From contig CAVVEG010000010.1 in the NCBI GenBank assembly GCA_963747255.1, forward strand, positions 1 to 64,000: a stretch of 64,000 nucleotides of DNA, written 5' to 3'. The DNA comes from CAIYRG01 sp963747255. Its GTDB lineage: Bacteria; Pseudomonadota; Alphaproteobacteria; Micropepsales; Micropepsaceae. The notes beneath the pieces are model-generated. The model made no database searches. It was not told the origin of the DNA and saw only the letters and a list, made by a program, of their open reading frames with translations. Positions within the stretch are counted from its first letter, which is position 1. Each line of letters begins with the position of its first letter. The translations under genes and the position numbers were made by a program. Shown here one piece after another: positions 62,953 through 64,000 of the stretch.

Positions 62953-64000
62953 GCCGACCGGTGTTGAAAGTTATCGCCGAACCGCAATTGGAATTCGCGC
63001 ACGAGCAATGCGAAGAGCACCCGAAAGACGGCCTATTTTTGTACGGTCCAGTCAGCGGCACTGCCGGCAAGGGCGTGCTGCGTTTCGGGATCATCGGCTC
63101 CAGCAACGGCATCGAACTGTTTGGGAAATGGCAGAAGCTAGTCGCGTCGTACATTCCACCATTCAAACCGAATGTGGCGCATCACTCCGCGTTTCCAGGA
63201 TTTGAGCCGTTGTTCGGAATGGCGTGGCCCGATAAACCGGTAGCAATGCTTTTGGTCGACTCCAGGCGCTTGGAAACCGCGATCCGTATTGCTAATCGGC
63301 ACGAGGCGATCAAGAGCGTGGTGGACGTCTACGCCGACGCGATTACGGATTTTCTCGCCCGCGAGGCGGATGTCACACCGGATCTATGGTTCGTCGTGGT
63401 AACCAGTGAAATCTATCGTTGGGCTCGTCCAACGAAGTCTCCACCCGTGAGCGAACGCATCAAAGGCAGTGCTATGATGAGTGCCGAGAGCGCCCGTGCA
63501 TTCTTGGGTTCGCCTTCGATGTTTGACACCGACAATGCGGAAGCCGAACTCCAGCGCTACGACCAGAATTTTCACAATCAGCTCAAGGCGCGATTGCTTG
63601 GAAAAGCCGTCGTCCAGATCGTTCGCGAAACCATGTTGGAGGAGGTATGCACGCCCGACGCGGAGCTGAAAAAGCGAACTGTCCAGGACGCTGCGACGGT
63701 CGCATGGAATCTGTGCACAACCACCTACTACAAATCGGCGGGGCCGCCATGGCGGTTGCGCGATATTCGGGCTGGCGTCTGTTACGTCGGACTTGTCTTC
63801 AAGCGCGATACCTCTGATCCCGATGGTCGCAACGCCTGTTGCGGCGCTCAATTGTTTCTGCGGTCAGGCGACGGTCTCGTTTTTCGGGGCGCGGTCGGAC
63901 CCTGGTATTCGGCCAAGCTCAAACAGTGTCATCTGCCGTCAGATAAGGCGGCAGAACTGATCAAACTCGTGGTGGGCGAATACGCGCGCATTCACAAGGA
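62949..64000 (+). CDS. Short prokaryotic Argonaute (MID-PIWI), incomplete at window edge
   Basis: The frame is open from the ATG at 62949 to the window end, giving 350 residues of a protein usually near 500. It begins MSRPVLKVIAEPQLEFAHEQ. The MID region (LFLYGPVSGTAGKGVLRFGI, LWFVVVTSEIYRW) is followed by the start of the PIWI domain with signatures typical of SPARTA partners: AWNLCTTTYYKSAGPPWRL, GVCYVGLVFKR, CCGAQLFLRSGDG and FRGAVGPWYS. Short Argonautes use RNA guides to detect DNA but lack slicing activity; whether the catalytic acids are lost here cannot be judged fully from the part seen. Coupled to the TIR-APAZ gene. Confidence 0.9.
   Translation, partial: MSRPVLKVIAEPQLEFAHEQCEEHPKDGLFLYGPVSGTAGKGVLRFGIIGSSNGIELFGKWQKLVASYIPPFKPNVAHHSAFPGFEPLFGMAWPDKPVAMLLVDSRRLETAIRIANRHEAIKSVVDVYADAITDFLAREADVTPDLWFVVVTSEIYRWARPTKSPPVSERIKGSAMMSAESARAFLGSPSMFDTDNAEAELQRYDQNFHNQLKARLLGKAVVQIVRETMLEEVCTPDAELKKRTVQDAATVAWNLCTTTYYKSAGPPWRLRDIRAGVCYVGLVFKRDTSDPDGRNACCGAQLFLRSGDGLVFRGAVGPWYSAKLKQCHLPSDKAAELIKLVVGEYARIHK

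Overview
This window reads as chromosomal DNA of a GC-rich alphaproteobacterium from soil or water. The evidence is three very large TonB-dependent receptors, many Sec- or Tat-exported proteins, a DusB-type tRNA dihydrouridine synthase beside a Uup relic, and the DUF3489/DUF2924/serine-recombinase module common in alphaproteobacterial integrated elements. The genus cannot be fixed from sequence alone. No rRNA gene, intact tRNA gene or CRISPR array is visible.

1-25 kb is mixed chromosomal content. It holds a damaged PhoP/PhoQ-like two-component pair, a cytochrome c/beta-barrel fusion, an IS701-type transposase remnant, an MlaC-like protein, DinB, SelO, and an exported operon of an uncharacterised secreted protein, a haloacetate-dehalogenase-like hydrolase and an NHL propeller. 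After these come a diheme cytochrome, an exported amidase, a double SnoaL protein and an RND pump with its adaptor. 25-43 kb is a scavenging and catabolism region: a DUF6152 protein, two more members of the uncharacterised secreted family, three paralogous TonB receptors, a Tat-exported molybdenum hydroxylase pair and a dienelactone-hydrolase-like enzyme. 43-56 kb is housekeeping and scrambled DNA: dusB, cold-shock protein, two cupins, a fourth member of the secreted family, a CMD-family protein, a decayed DUF1194 gene, an exoribonuclease and a cyclic-nucleotide-domain thioredoxin-reductase-like protein. The last six of these lie between two directly oriented, diverged repeats of about 235 bp.

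56-64 kb is a defence island and the most interesting part. It starts just after the second repeat with a TOTE-type primase-helicase gene split by one in-frame TGA. A DUF3489 gene and a chimeric, broken DUF2924/serine-recombinase gene follow. It ends with a TIR-APAZ gene overlapping a short prokaryotic Argonaute gene, that is, a SPARTA-type abortive-infection system whose Argonaute runs off the window edge.

At least eleven genes carry single-base frameshifts, often in G, C or A runs, so either the source assembly has residual indel errors or several loci are true pseudogenes. Frameshifted genes are given with full extent and an explicit note.
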